A stretch of DNA of 6,344 nucleotides, taken from NCBI GenBank assembly GCA_016209585.1, contig JACQVU010000186.1, positions 1 through 6,344 on the forward strand. The letters run 5' to 3'. A model generated the notes under the pieces. It saw only the letters and a program-made list of their open reading frames with translations, had not been told where the DNA came from and searched no databases. This document shows positions 1 through 5,619 of this stretch, piece after piece. Each line of letters starts with the position of its first letter. The first letter of the stretch is position 1. Made by a program: the position numbers and the translations under genes. The stretch is from Planctomycetota bacterium. GTDB lineage: Bacteria > Planctomycetota > UBA8742 > JACQVU01.

Positions 1-60
1 GAAAACACACACTGTCCAAAGCAGACAAGGCTGGAGCAGACCAGAACAAGAAAAAGAATT

Positions 61-128
61 CTCGGCGTCCTCCGCGCCTCTGCGGTGAGTCTCCGGAGCG
101 GAGCAGACAGGCTCACGCGGAGGCGCGG
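61..128. repeat. Degenerate nonamer repeat forming a large imperfect inverted repeat
   Basis: Bases 61-87 read as three degenerate 9-nt units (CTCGGCGTC, CTCCGCGCC, TCTGCGGTG). The block from 72 to 89 is repeated in inverted orientation at 112-128. The arms match over about 16 of 18 positions, with one mismatch and one extra base. The spacer 90-111 contains a smaller hairpin, CTCCG-GAG-CGGAG (91-103). A 9-bp direct repeat GGAGCAGAC occurs at 33-41 and 100-108. The unit resembles, from memory, the CTCTGCGTC/CTCTGCGCC-type intergenic repeat seen in many environmental bacterial genomes; I could not verify this. It could act as a transcript 3'-end structure for a gene left of the window, or be a dispersed repeat with no role in expression. 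No coding region is credible across it. Confidence 0.5.
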
Positions 129-224
129 GCGCAAGAGGCATCAGGCGGCGTCATGAAGGCGCGTACCAGATCGATCTGCCACCGCCTCTCCCGACCGGTC
201 AGTCCGGCTGTCGCCGGAAAACGG

Positions 225-230
225 TATACT
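225..230 (+). promoter_or_regulatory. Candidate -10 box for the 92-aa gene
   Basis: TATACT at 225-230 is identical to the -10 hexamer of the rpsB promoter in this window and lies in otherwise GC-rich sequence. It would start transcription near 237, giving a leader of about 15 nt that includes the GGAGGA Shine-Dalgarno sequence at 240-245. No recognisable TTGACA-like -35 element sits 16-18 bp upstream, so this is a partial match only. Confidence 0.4.
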
Positions 231-251
231 TCACCCATCGGAGGAACCGGC

Positions 252-530
252 ATGGGCACCTTTCACGACGGCAAGGGAGACCTGCACGGCATCACGGTGG
301 TGCTCGACACCGCCGGGCCGCGGGTGTACGTCGGCCGGTGCGAGGAAATGACCGGCGAAGTCGCCGTCCTCCACGACGCCGACGTTTTCGACGAGACGCC
401 GGAGAAGACGAAGGACGACTACCTGCGGCGCGCCGCCGCGTTCGGCGTCTGGAAGAAGCATGATCGTCTGGTCGTGTCACTCTCGGACGTGCGGTCGGTG
501 CGTCGCCTGGGCGACGTGAGCGCCGGCTGA
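252..530 (+). CDS. Small conserved-looking protein of unknown function (92 aa)
   Basis: I do not recognise a named family. The ATG at 252 is chosen because GGAGGA (240-245) lies 6 nt upstream. An in-frame ATG at 153 would add 33 low-complexity Arg/Ser/Pro-rich residues, has no good Shine-Dalgarno sequence, and would place the TATACT box inside the gene. The 92-aa product has no signal peptide, membrane segment or cysteine pair (one Cys at 30) and is probably cytoplasmic. It alternates strand-like stretches: HGITVVLDT (12-20), RVYVGRCEEM then EVAVLHDADVF (24-46), and RLVVSLSDVRSVRRLG (72-87). Between them is a charged helical segment, KTKDDYLRRAAAFGVWKKH (52-70). Several short strands, with GR and LHDAD-type turns and a late V..V..L strand, suggest a small beta-barrel such as an SH3- or Sm-like fold. 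That is inference from pattern only. The ALDH gene follows 109 bp downstream on the same strand with no visible promoter, so co-transcription is possible. Confidence 0.7.
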   Translation: MGTFHDGKGDLHGITVVLDTAGPRVYVGRCEEMTGEVAVLHDADVFDETPEKTKDDYLRRAAAFGVWKKHDRLVVSLSDVRSVRRLGDVSAG

Positions 531-556
531 CTCCCCCGCCCGTGCGCCCCGGTGGA

Positions 557-590
557 GCGGAGGAGAGAGGAGAGCAGGGGCTTCCTCCGC
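557..590 (+). other. Inverted repeat in the leader of the ALDH gene
   Basis: GCGGAGGA (557-564) and TCCTCCGC (583-590) are perfect 8-bp inverted arms around an 18-nt purine-rich loop. The left arm sits in a purine tract covering most of 551-580. A separate perfect palindrome CGGTACCG lies at 602-609. In RNA the structure would form about 50 nt upstream of the ALDH start and leave its GAGGGA ribosome-binding sequence (628-633) free. There is no U-tract, so it is not a typical terminator. It may be a leader structure, a cis site for a regulator, or chance in purine-rich DNA. Confidence 0.3.
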
Positions 591-639
591 GGGACGGGAC
601 GCGGTACCGTGGAGGCTCTCCGCCACCGAGGGAACGGCC

Positions 640-2214
640 ATGGCAGTACCCACGCTCAACGAGCGCGCGCGCATCACCTCGACCAACCCGGCCACGGGCG
701 AGGTGCTGGGCGACGTGCCCAACATGACCCCCGAACAGGTGTTGGACGCCGTGGCGCGCGCCCGCGCCGCGCAGAAGGAGTGGGGCGCGCTCTCCGTTCA
801 CCAGCGGAGCCGCTTTCTGCTCAACCTGCGCGCGGTGATCACCGACCGGGCGGAGGAGATCGCGCAGGCGCTCTCGCGGGAGACGGGCAAGCCGCCCATC
901 GAGGCGCGCGCCGCCGAGGTCTTTCCGGTCTGCTACTACCTCACGTGGCTGGCGCGGCAGGCCCCGCGCGTCCTGGCGCGCGAGCGGCTGGGCATCGGCG
1001 TCATGGGGCTGCTCGGCAAGCGCTCATACATCATGTACAAGCCGCTGGGGGTGGCGGGGGTGATCACGCCCTGGAACTACCCCTTCTCGATCTCGGTGGG
1101 GGAGATCGCGGCCGCGCTGGTCTCTGGCAACGGCGTGGTGCACAAGCCGTCGGAGCACACGCCGCTGATCGCCGTGAAGACGCGCGAGTTGGCCGACCTG
1201 GCCGGCATCCCGCGCGACATCTTCCAGGTGGTGACCGGAGACGGCGCCACCGGCGCGGCCGTGGTGGACGCGCCGGTCGACAAGGTGTTCTTCACCGGCT
1301 CGGTGCGCACCGGCAAGCGCATCGGCGAGTCGTGCGCGCGCCGCCTGCGCCCCTGCGTGCTGGAACTGGGCGGCAAAGACCCGATGATCGTGCTGGACGA
1401 CGCCCACCTGGAGAACGCGGCCCGCGGCGCGGTCTGGGCGGCCTTCTCGAACTCGGGGCAGACCTGCGCCGCGGTGGAGCGCTGCTACGTCCAGGAGCGG
1501 GTCTACGACCAGTTCGTCACGCGCGTGGTCGCGCTGACCAACGCCCTGCGCCAGGGCCGGCCCGACGGCCCGGTGGACATCGGCTCCATGAACAACGCCA
1601 TGCAGTTCGACATCGTCCGCCGCCACGTCGACGCCGCCCGCGCCCAAGGCGCCACTGTCGCCGCCGGCGGCGAGCCGAACGCCGCGGCTGGCGATCTGTT
1701 CTACAAGCCCACGGTGCTCACCAACGTCACGCATGACATGGCCTGCGTTCGCGAGGAGACCTTCGGCCCCACGCTTCCCATCATGAAATTCGCCACCGAC
1801 GACGAAGCCGTCCGCCTGGCGAACGACTCGGCCTACGGCCTCACCGCCTCCGTCTGGTCGCGGGACCAGCGGCGCGCCTTCCGCATCGCGGAACAACTGG
1901 AGGCGGGCACCGTGACCGTCAACGACCACATGTTCACCCACGCCGCCTGCGAGACCCCCTGGGGCGGCGTGAAAGAGAGCGGGCAGGGCGTCACCCACTC
2001 CCGCTTCGGGTTGTACGAGTTCTGCCGCCGGCTGCACGTGAACACCGGGCGGGCCGACGCGCGGGTGCTCTGGTGGTACCCCTATTCCGATCGCCTCTAT
2101 CGCGCTCTGGCGGGGGCGCACGAGGCCGCGTTCGGCCGCGGTTTCTGGCGGCGCGCGCGCGGTATTTTCAAGGCGGTGGGCGCCTTCCTGGGCCGGAAAC
2201 GGCCGCGGCGCTGA
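640..2214 (+). CDS. NAD(P)-dependent aldehyde dehydrogenase family protein (524 aa)
   Basis: This enzyme oxidises an aldehyde to the carboxylic acid with NAD(P)+; the substrate cannot be read from sequence. The start has GAGGGA (628-633) 6 nt upstream. ALDH superfamily hallmarks appear in order: STNPATGE near 14-21; PWNYPF (144-149) with oxyanion Asn146; HKPSE (168-172) with the cofactor Lys169; FTGS (218-221); LELGGK (241-246) with general-base Glu242; NSGQTC (271-276) with nucleophile Cys276; EETFGP (372-377) with ribose-binding Glu373; and PWGGVKESG near 440-448. Glu172, three residues after Lys169, is the position that favours NAD+ over NADP+ in well-studied ALDHs. All catalytic residues are present. 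After the catalytic Cys the sequence is AAVER, unlike classic ALDH1/2 enzymes and closer to some uncharacterised bacterial groups. The C-terminus extends about 50 residues beyond the usual core end. It has a WWYPY motif (478-482) and a basic helix-like end rich in Arg/Lys, which may contact membrane or a partner. The gene converges with the membrane protein gene. Confidence 0.95.
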   Translation: MAVPTLNERARITSTNPATGEVLGDVPNMTPEQVLDAVARARAAQKEWGALSVHQRSRFLLNLRAVITDRAEEIAQALSRETGKPPIEARAAEVFPVCYYLTWLARQAPRVLARERLGIGVMGLLGKRSYIMYKPLGVAGVITPWNYPFSISVGEIAAALVSGNGVVHKPSEHTPLIAVKTRELADLAGIPRDIFQVVTGDGATGAAVVDAPVDKVFFTGSVRTGKRIGESCARRLRPCVLELGGKDPMIVLDDAHLENAARGAVWAAFSNSGQTCAAVERCYVQERVYDQFVTRVVALTNALRQGRPDGPVDIGSMNNAMQFDIVRRHVDAARAQGATVAAGGEPNAAAGDLFYKPTVLTNVTHDMACVREETFGPTLPIMKFATDDEAVRLANDSAYGLTASVWSRDQRRAFRIAEQLEAGTVTVNDHMFTHAACETPWGGVKESGQGVTHSRFGLYEFCRRLHVNTGRADARVLWWYPYSDRLYRALAGAHEAAFGRGFWRRARGIFKAVGAFLGRKRPRR

Positions 2215-2226
2215 CAGCCGGCGGCC
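2201..2226. terminator. GC-rich stem-loop between convergent genes (possible bidirectional terminator)
   Basis: GGCCGC-GGC (2201-2209) pairs with GCC-G-GCGGCC (2217-2226), giving 9 bp with a single bulged G and a 7-nt loop that contains the ALDH stop codon. A competing hairpin, GGCCG-GAAA-CGGCC (2191-2204), has a GNRA tetraloop. Neither is followed by a U-tract on either strand. The placement between two converging genes only 22 bp apart fits a transcript-end structure, but Rho-independent termination is not demonstrated. Confidence 0.35.
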
Positions 2227-2236
2227 TGACAGACCG

Positions 2237-3622
2237 TCAACTCTCCACCGGCTTCATGCCCAGCTGGTCGATGCCGGCGAAGAACTCCTTGTCGGCGTCG
2301 TCGAGATAGACGTCCTTGAACTCCACGCCGTCCACGCGGTGGCGCAGGAGGAAGTACTGGATGCACCACGAACTGACGGCGCACGACACTGGGAACGCCA
2401 CCACCGTGACGCCCAGGAACATCATGACGAGCGCGCCCACCGCCCAGCAGAGCAGCGTGGTGGCCTTGTCCATGCGAACCGCTTCGCCCGGCTTCGGCTC
2501 CTCGGCCCAGGCCGACCGGCTGGGGATCGCCGCGGCCCGCGCGCGCCACAGGGCCACTTCTTCATTCCGGCTGACCGGGAAGTCGTTGACGAAGTCCAGG
2601 TTGACCTTGTAGGCCGGCGTCACGTCCGCGCCGAACGCCCGGAAGTGGTAGTCGATCCCCTGCTGGAACTTGCGGTTGACCACCTGTGACAGAGTATCAA
2701 ATTTCATGTACCGCACCACGGACGCCGCGCGCCGCTCGCCATGCCCCGCCAGCATCTCCATCCCCCAGGTCATCGGCTTGAACAGGCACCCCAGGAAGAG
2801 GTAGGCGAAAAACCCCACCACCACCAGCGACCCGGCGCCGAACAGCACGCCCGTCACCCGGTAGCCGATCACCCGCCAGGGCTGCGTGAACACGTACGAG
2901 AACGAACGCTGAATGGCGTCCATGGCGTCGGTGGCCTCCACGGCCATCGCCGGACCCATCAGGTGTCCGCCGCCCAGCAGCCCCAGGATGAGAAACACCA
3001 TGCCCAGCGCCGCCAGGATCGCCAGCGGGCTGGTGACGATGGTGATGAGCGTGGTCAGGGCGCTCCACACCCCGCCCGGCTCGCCCCAGGTGGCCACCAC
3101 GCCCCAGAACAGGAGCGCCAGGTAGAACAGCAGCAGGAAGATCAACGGCCCCACGGGGCTCCAGAAGAAACTCCCCTTGTGACGCCACGCGAAGCGGATG
3201 GCCTCCCGGAACTCAATGGACTCGTCGCGGGCGATCTCCACCGCGGCCACGCGGGCGATGGCGCCGATGACGAACGACCACACCGCCCAGAGCACCACGG
3301 CCACCAGCACCACCTGCACGGTGGTGAGCCAGGCCGGGGTGGAGCCAGTGGAACCGTCGGCGAACGTGTAGTGGCGCACGACCCCGCGCGCGAACTCCTT
3401 GACGGCTGGCCCGCGCACGCCGTACTCGTCGAGCACGGTGGCCAGCGTCAGGGCCTTTCCGACGGAGGTCCGCTCCTTCGGCACCTCCACGCGCGCCGCC
3501 AGGAAGTAGAGGCCGAGCACGGTGATGAAGACGGCGCAGAGCGCCGGCGTCAATTTCCGAAGATCAAGCGCGATACGGAAGGCATGGAAGAGATCCGTCC
3601 ACTTCTGGCGCCACTCGCGCAT
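2237..3622 (-). CDS. Polytopic membrane protein of unknown function (461 aa)
   Basis: The start is the ATG whose complement ends at 3622, with a GGAAAGGA Shine-Dalgarno sequence 9 nt upstream (complement of 3632-3639). An amphipathic, basic N-terminus (1-24) precedes hydrophobic segments at about 26-44, 99-122, 155-177, 187-216 (long, perhaps two helices), 251-281 and 387-427 (about 40 residues, probably two helices). That gives 6 to 8 transmembrane helices. About 55 residues between the first two segments and about 105 residues (282-386) before the last pair are hydrophilic. The C-terminal tail (428-461) is acidic and contains VDGVEFKDVYLDD. A glycine-rich GLLGGGHLMGPAM segment (214-226) runs into a helix with DAMDAIQRSFSYVFTQPW (232-249). 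From memory these segments resemble hypothetical proteins of Planctomycetota; the overall plan also recalls DUF4013/GPDPase-membrane-domain-like multi-helix proteins. No catalytic motif is visible, so transport, scaffold and envelope roles all remain open. The divergent lipoprotein gene lies 217 bp away. Confidence 0.88.
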   Translation of the reverse strand: MREWRQKWTDLFHAFRIALDLRKLTPALCAVFITVLGLYFLAARVEVPKERTSVGKALTLATVLDEYGVRGPAVKEFARGVVRHYTFADGSTGSTPAWLTTVQVVLVAVVLWAVWSFVIGAIARVAAVEIARDESIEFREAIRFAWRHKGSFFWSPVGPLIFLLLFYLALLFWGVVATWGEPGGVWSALTTLITIVTSPLAILAALGMVFLILGLLGGGHLMGPAMAVEATDAMDAIQRSFSYVFTQPWRVIGYRVTGVLFGAGSLVVVGFFAYLFLGCLFKPMTWGMEMLAGHGERRAASVVRYMKFDTLSQVVNRKFQQGIDYHFRAFGADVTPAYKVNLDFVNDFPVSRNEEVALWRARAAAIPSRSAWAEEPKPGEAVRMDKATTLLCWAVGALVMMFLGVTVVAFPVSCAVSSWCIQYFLLRHRVDGVEFKDVYLDDADKEFFAGIDQLGMKPVES

Positions 3623-3735
3623 GGGGAAACGTCCTTTCCACCGTCAGGCGGGGAGAAGCCCGCGCGCGCCGTCCGCGCACGGGACCCATTCCCCCATCCT
3701 GTCGCCCGACAAACGGCCGAAGCCTGCGGTCGAGA

Positions 3736-3764
3736 ATCGTACCAGCGGTCCGAAACCCGCACAA
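3736..3764 (-). promoter_or_regulatory. Sigma70-type promoter for the membrane protein gene
   Basis: Read on the minus strand, TTGTGC (3764-3759) is separated by 17 bp from TACGAT (3741-3736). This gives 4 of 6 matches to the -35 consensus and 5 of 6 to the -10 consensus at ideal spacing. Transcription would start near 3729 and give an untranslated leader of about 105 nt before the ATG at 3622. The site lies in the least GC-rich part of the divergent intergenic region. For the opposite strand I see only a marginal candidate (TTCCAC-17-CACAAT, 3775-3803). Confidence 0.5.
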
Positions 3765-3839
3765 GAAAAGAACCTTCCACTTGTCGGCCCCGCGAGCCAC
3801 AATAAGCGTGGCCCCCTGCTTCCGGTATCCGGTCGCTTC

Positions 3840-4598
3840 ATGCCGCACCGTGCCCCGCTGATCCTCGTGCCGGCCGCGCTGCTCGCGCTCGCCGCGGGAT
3901 GCGAAACCAACCCCATCACCAACCGCCGCGACTACGACGCGGAAATGCGTGACCTCGCGGCCAGGGTGCTCGGCCCGGCGATGGAGACGCCCAAAAAAGA
4001 ACGCGCCAGCGTCGTCTCGTACTGGGAGGTCCGCCAACCGCTGGACATCGAGGAGAAGGCCTGGAAGGTGGTGGGCTACCTTGAGGAACAGGAGGTCCGG
4101 CGCGACTGGGAAGACGTGGTCTACCACCTGTACACCGTGCGTGACCTCTCGCTCGCCGCCCGCGCCGTCGTCGACGGCGACTCGCTGGACTACTACGACC
4201 ACGCCGAGTTCGCCGAGCCTTACCCCATGGCTCCCGTCCGCATGCCGCTGGAACTCGCGGCCCAGCGCGCCCTGCGCCTTTCCAGCCGGGTGTCGCTGGT
4301 GGAGCGATCCGCCGACCACTTCCAACACCTGGCCCAGGAGGCCAAGGGGTACCAGGTGCTGGGGAAGGACGGCAAGACGGTCGAGCGCGAGGTCATCGGC
4401 ATGGACCAGTTGTTCCGCGAATACGTCAACCGCCCCGAACCCCCGCCACTCTCCCTCGACGAGCCGCGCCGCCCCACGAAATTCGAGCCTGGAGGCGCGG
4501 CTGCCCCACCGCCCGGCCCGGAGGCTCTTCCGGGGGCCGCTCCGGCGGCTCCTCCGGCGGACGGCGGCGAGACCCCGCCCGGGCCTGGGGGCGGATAG
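3840..4598 (+). CDS. Predicted lipoprotein of unknown function (252 aa)
   Basis: The ATG at 3840 is chosen because it opens a lipoprotein signal peptide: MPHR, a hydrophobic stretch (5-19), then LAAGC (17-21) with the lipidation Cys at 21. The reading frame is open upstream to 3522, but that part overlaps the divergent gene and would bury the signal peptide. No clear Shine-Dalgarno sequence is present. Glu follows the Cys, so there is no Asp +2 retention signal; outer-membrane location is an inference and assumes a diderm cell. The mature part (22-215) is charged and mostly helical by eye, with many Trp/Tyr residues, for example YWEVRQPLDI (61-70), AWKVVGYLEEQEVRRDWEDV (74-93) and DYYDHAEF (117-124). 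The last 40 or so residues are rich in Pro, Ala and Gly and probably disordered. There are no catalytic motifs, and I recognise no family. It is divergent from the polytopic membrane protein, which hints at but does not show a shared envelope role. Confidence 0.8.
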   Translation: MPHRAPLILVPAALLALAAGCETNPITNRRDYDAEMRDLAARVLGPAMETPKKERASVVSYWEVRQPLDIEEKAWKVVGYLEEQEVRRDWEDVVYHLYTVRDLSLAARAVVDGDSLDYYDHAEFAEPYPMAPVRMPLELAAQRALRLSSRVSLVERSADHFQHLAQEAKGYQVLGKDGKTVEREVIGMDQLFREYVNRPEPPPLSLDEPRRPTKFEPGGAAAPPPGPEALPGAAPAAPPADGGETPPGPGGG

Positions 4599-4628
4599 CA
4601 CCGGGCTGGGGAGACGGGGCGCTCCATC

Positions 4629-4656
4629 AACTGACAACTGACAACTGACAACTGAC
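4629..4656. repeat. Tandem heptamer array, AACTGAC x 4
   Basis: Four perfect, contiguous copies of AACTGAC span 4629-4656, 30 bp after the lipoprotein stop codon and 14 bp before the rpsB -35 box. The array is far less GC-rich than its surroundings. Seven is not a multiple of three, and no credible gene crosses it. Heptanucleotide arrays of this kind occur as intergenic short tandem repeats in several bacterial groups, including cyanobacteria; membership of one of those families is not established here. Confidence 0.9.
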
Positions 4657-4670
4657 CTCTCCGGTTTTCC

Positions 4671-4698
4671 TTGACGCCGGGGCGGCGGCCCCTATACT
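4671..4698 (+). promoter_or_regulatory. Strong sigma70-type promoter of rpsB-tsf
   Basis: TTGACG (4671-4676) and TATACT (4693-4698) are separated by 16 bp, matching the vegetative consensus at 5 of 6 positions in each hexamer. Transcription should start near 4705, giving an rpsB leader of about 84 nt. The spacer is nearly all G/C. This is the best promoter match in the window, as expected for a ribosomal protein operon. Confidence 0.8.
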
Positions 4699-4704
4699 CG
4701 GAAC

Positions 4705-4788
4705 ACCATTTTTCGGGCGGAGCGCGCCGGCGTGGCGATCCTCCGTGGCGTGGCGTGGCGGCCGGGCAGTGAAAGGAGCACGAGCAGC
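4705..4788 (+). promoter_or_regulatory. rpsB 5' leader with CGTGG repeats
   Basis: The inferred leader contains the perfect palindrome CGCCGGCG (4725-4732) and three contiguous CGTGG units (4744-4758), followed by AAAGGAG (4772-4778), the Shine-Dalgarno sequence for the ATG at 4789. In Proteobacteria the rpsB leader is the target of autoregulation by S2. I cannot match this leader to a known S2-binding structure, so regulation here is only a possibility. A GTG at 4732 is in frame with rpsB but lacks a ribosome-binding site and would add 19 residues foreign to the family. Confidence 0.35.
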
Positions 4789-5616
4789 ATGGTGACGATC
4801 CCGGTGCGGGATATGATCGCGGCGGGCGTCCACTTCGGGCATCACTCGGCCCGGTGGAACCCGAAGATGCAGCCTTATATCCACAGCCGCCAGCACAGCA
4901 TCCACATCATCGATCTGAAGAAGACCATCCGCGGGGTGGTGCGCGCGTGCCACTTCCTCGAGCGGGTGGTCGCCAAGGGTGGCGAAGTGCTGCTGGTGGG
5001 CACCAAGCGCCAGGCGAAGCGGGTCATGAAGGAAGTGGCCGAGAAGGTGGGGATGCCCTTCGTCGACCAGCGCTGGTTGGGCGGCACGCTCACCAACTTC
5101 GCCACCGTGCTCTCTCGTCTCTCCCGGCTGGAGGAACTGGAGCAGATGGAGCGCACCGGTGAGACCGAGCGCTACTCCAAGAAGCAGCAGGCCTCGTTCG
5201 CGCGCGAGATCCGCAAGTTGCTGCGCAACCTCGGTGGCATTCGCACGATGAAGCGGCTGCCCGACGCCCTGTTCGTCGTCGACCCGCGGTATGAGAAGAC
5301 CGCCGTCGCGGAGGCCAACAAACTGGGCATTCCGGTGGTGGCCATCTGCGACACCGACTCCAACCCCGACCTCATCGACGTGGTGGTGCCGGCCAACGAC
5401 GACGCCATGAAGGCCATCAAACTGATCATGGATCGCGTGCGCGAGGCGCTGGAAAGCGGCCGCGCCAAGGCCGGCGCGCCCGTGCTGCCTCCCGCCCGCG
5501 GCGACGTCGCGGCCCCCGCCGCCGCGCCGCCGGCGGCCCCGCCGGTGGTTCCGGCGCCGGCGCCCCTCCTCCCGGCCGGGGCTGAGGCCGTGGCCGTGGT
5601 CGCGCCTGGAGGTTGA
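4789..5616 (+). CDS. rpsB: 30S ribosomal protein uS2 (275 aa)
   Basis: uS2 is a structural protein of the small ribosomal subunit, bound between head and body and, in well-studied bacteria, needed for recruitment of bS1. The ATG at 4789 is supported by AAAGGAG ending 10 nt upstream and by the expected N-terminus. Family landmarks are complete: DMIAAGVHFGH (8-18), WNPKMQPYI (23-31), the GTKRQAK stretch (71-77), QRWLGGTLTNF (94-104), the second S2 signature PDALFVVDPRYEKTAVAEA starting at 158 and continuing to KLGIP (178-182), and DTDSNPDLIDVVVPANDDA (188-206). The coiled-coil insertion between about 108 and 150 is present. The conserved core ends near 225. The remaining 50 residues are almost entirely Ala, Pro, Gly and Val, and are probably disordered. 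Total length exceeds the roughly 240 residues of E. coli S2 because of this tail. It is followed by tsf, the standard gene order in most bacteria. Confidence 0.98.
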   Translation: MVTIPVRDMIAAGVHFGHHSARWNPKMQPYIHSRQHSIHIIDLKKTIRGVVRACHFLERVVAKGGEVLLVGTKRQAKRVMKEVAEKVGMPFVDQRWLGGTLTNFATVLSRLSRLEELEQMERTGETERYSKKQQASFAREIRKLLRNLGGIRTMKRLPDALFVVDPRYEKTAVAEANKLGIPVVAICDTDSNPDLIDVVVPANDDAMKAIKLIMDRVREALESGRAKAGAPVLPPARGDVAAPAAAPPAAPPVVPAPAPLLPAGAEAVAVVAPGG

Positions 5617-5619
5617 GGG

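Noticed and set aside
153..251. Upstream in-frame extension (33 residues) of the 92-aa protein from ATG 153
   Set aside because: It has no suitable ribosome-binding site and a basic, low-complexity sequence, and it would place the TATACT box and GGAGGA inside the gene; the ATG at 252 fits better.
552..1736. Long alternative-frame open reading frame over the ALDH gene
   Set aside because: Arg/Gly/Ala-rich translation typical of a GC-rich shadow frame; the ALDH frame contains every family motif.
1024..2121. Long minus-strand open frame opposite the ALDH gene
   Set aside because: His/Val/Gly/Arg-rich antisense shadow with no motif or ribosome-binding site; explained by codon bias.
2741..3805. 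Plus-strand open frame of about 354 codons over the membrane protein
   Set aside because: Extreme His/Gln/Arg/Glu composition, antisense to a gene with clear transmembrane segments; it is a shadow.
3522..3839. N-terminal extension of the lipoprotein frame back to 3522
   Set aside because: It overlaps the divergent membrane protein start and its promoter, and would bury the signal peptide and lipobox.
4575..4594. CCGCCC...GGGCGG stem (8-nt loop) just before the lipoprotein stop codon as a terminator
   Set aside because: The pairing is real, but there is no U-tract and it lies in Gly/Pro codons of a GC-rich tail where such pairing is expected by chance.
3564..4637. Minus-strand open frame opposite the lipoprotein gene
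   Set aside because: Composition is that of a GC-rich antisense shadow; the opposite frame has a signal peptide and lipobox.
4629..4656. CRISPR-like or iteron reading of the heptamer array
   Set aside because: Units are contiguous without spacers and too short for CRISPR, and no replication initiator gene is nearby; a simple tandem repeat is the adequate description.
4732..4788. Upstream GTG start for rpsB
   Set aside because: No ribosome-binding site before it, and the added 19 residues do not belong to the S2 family; the ATG at 4789 has AAAGGAG.
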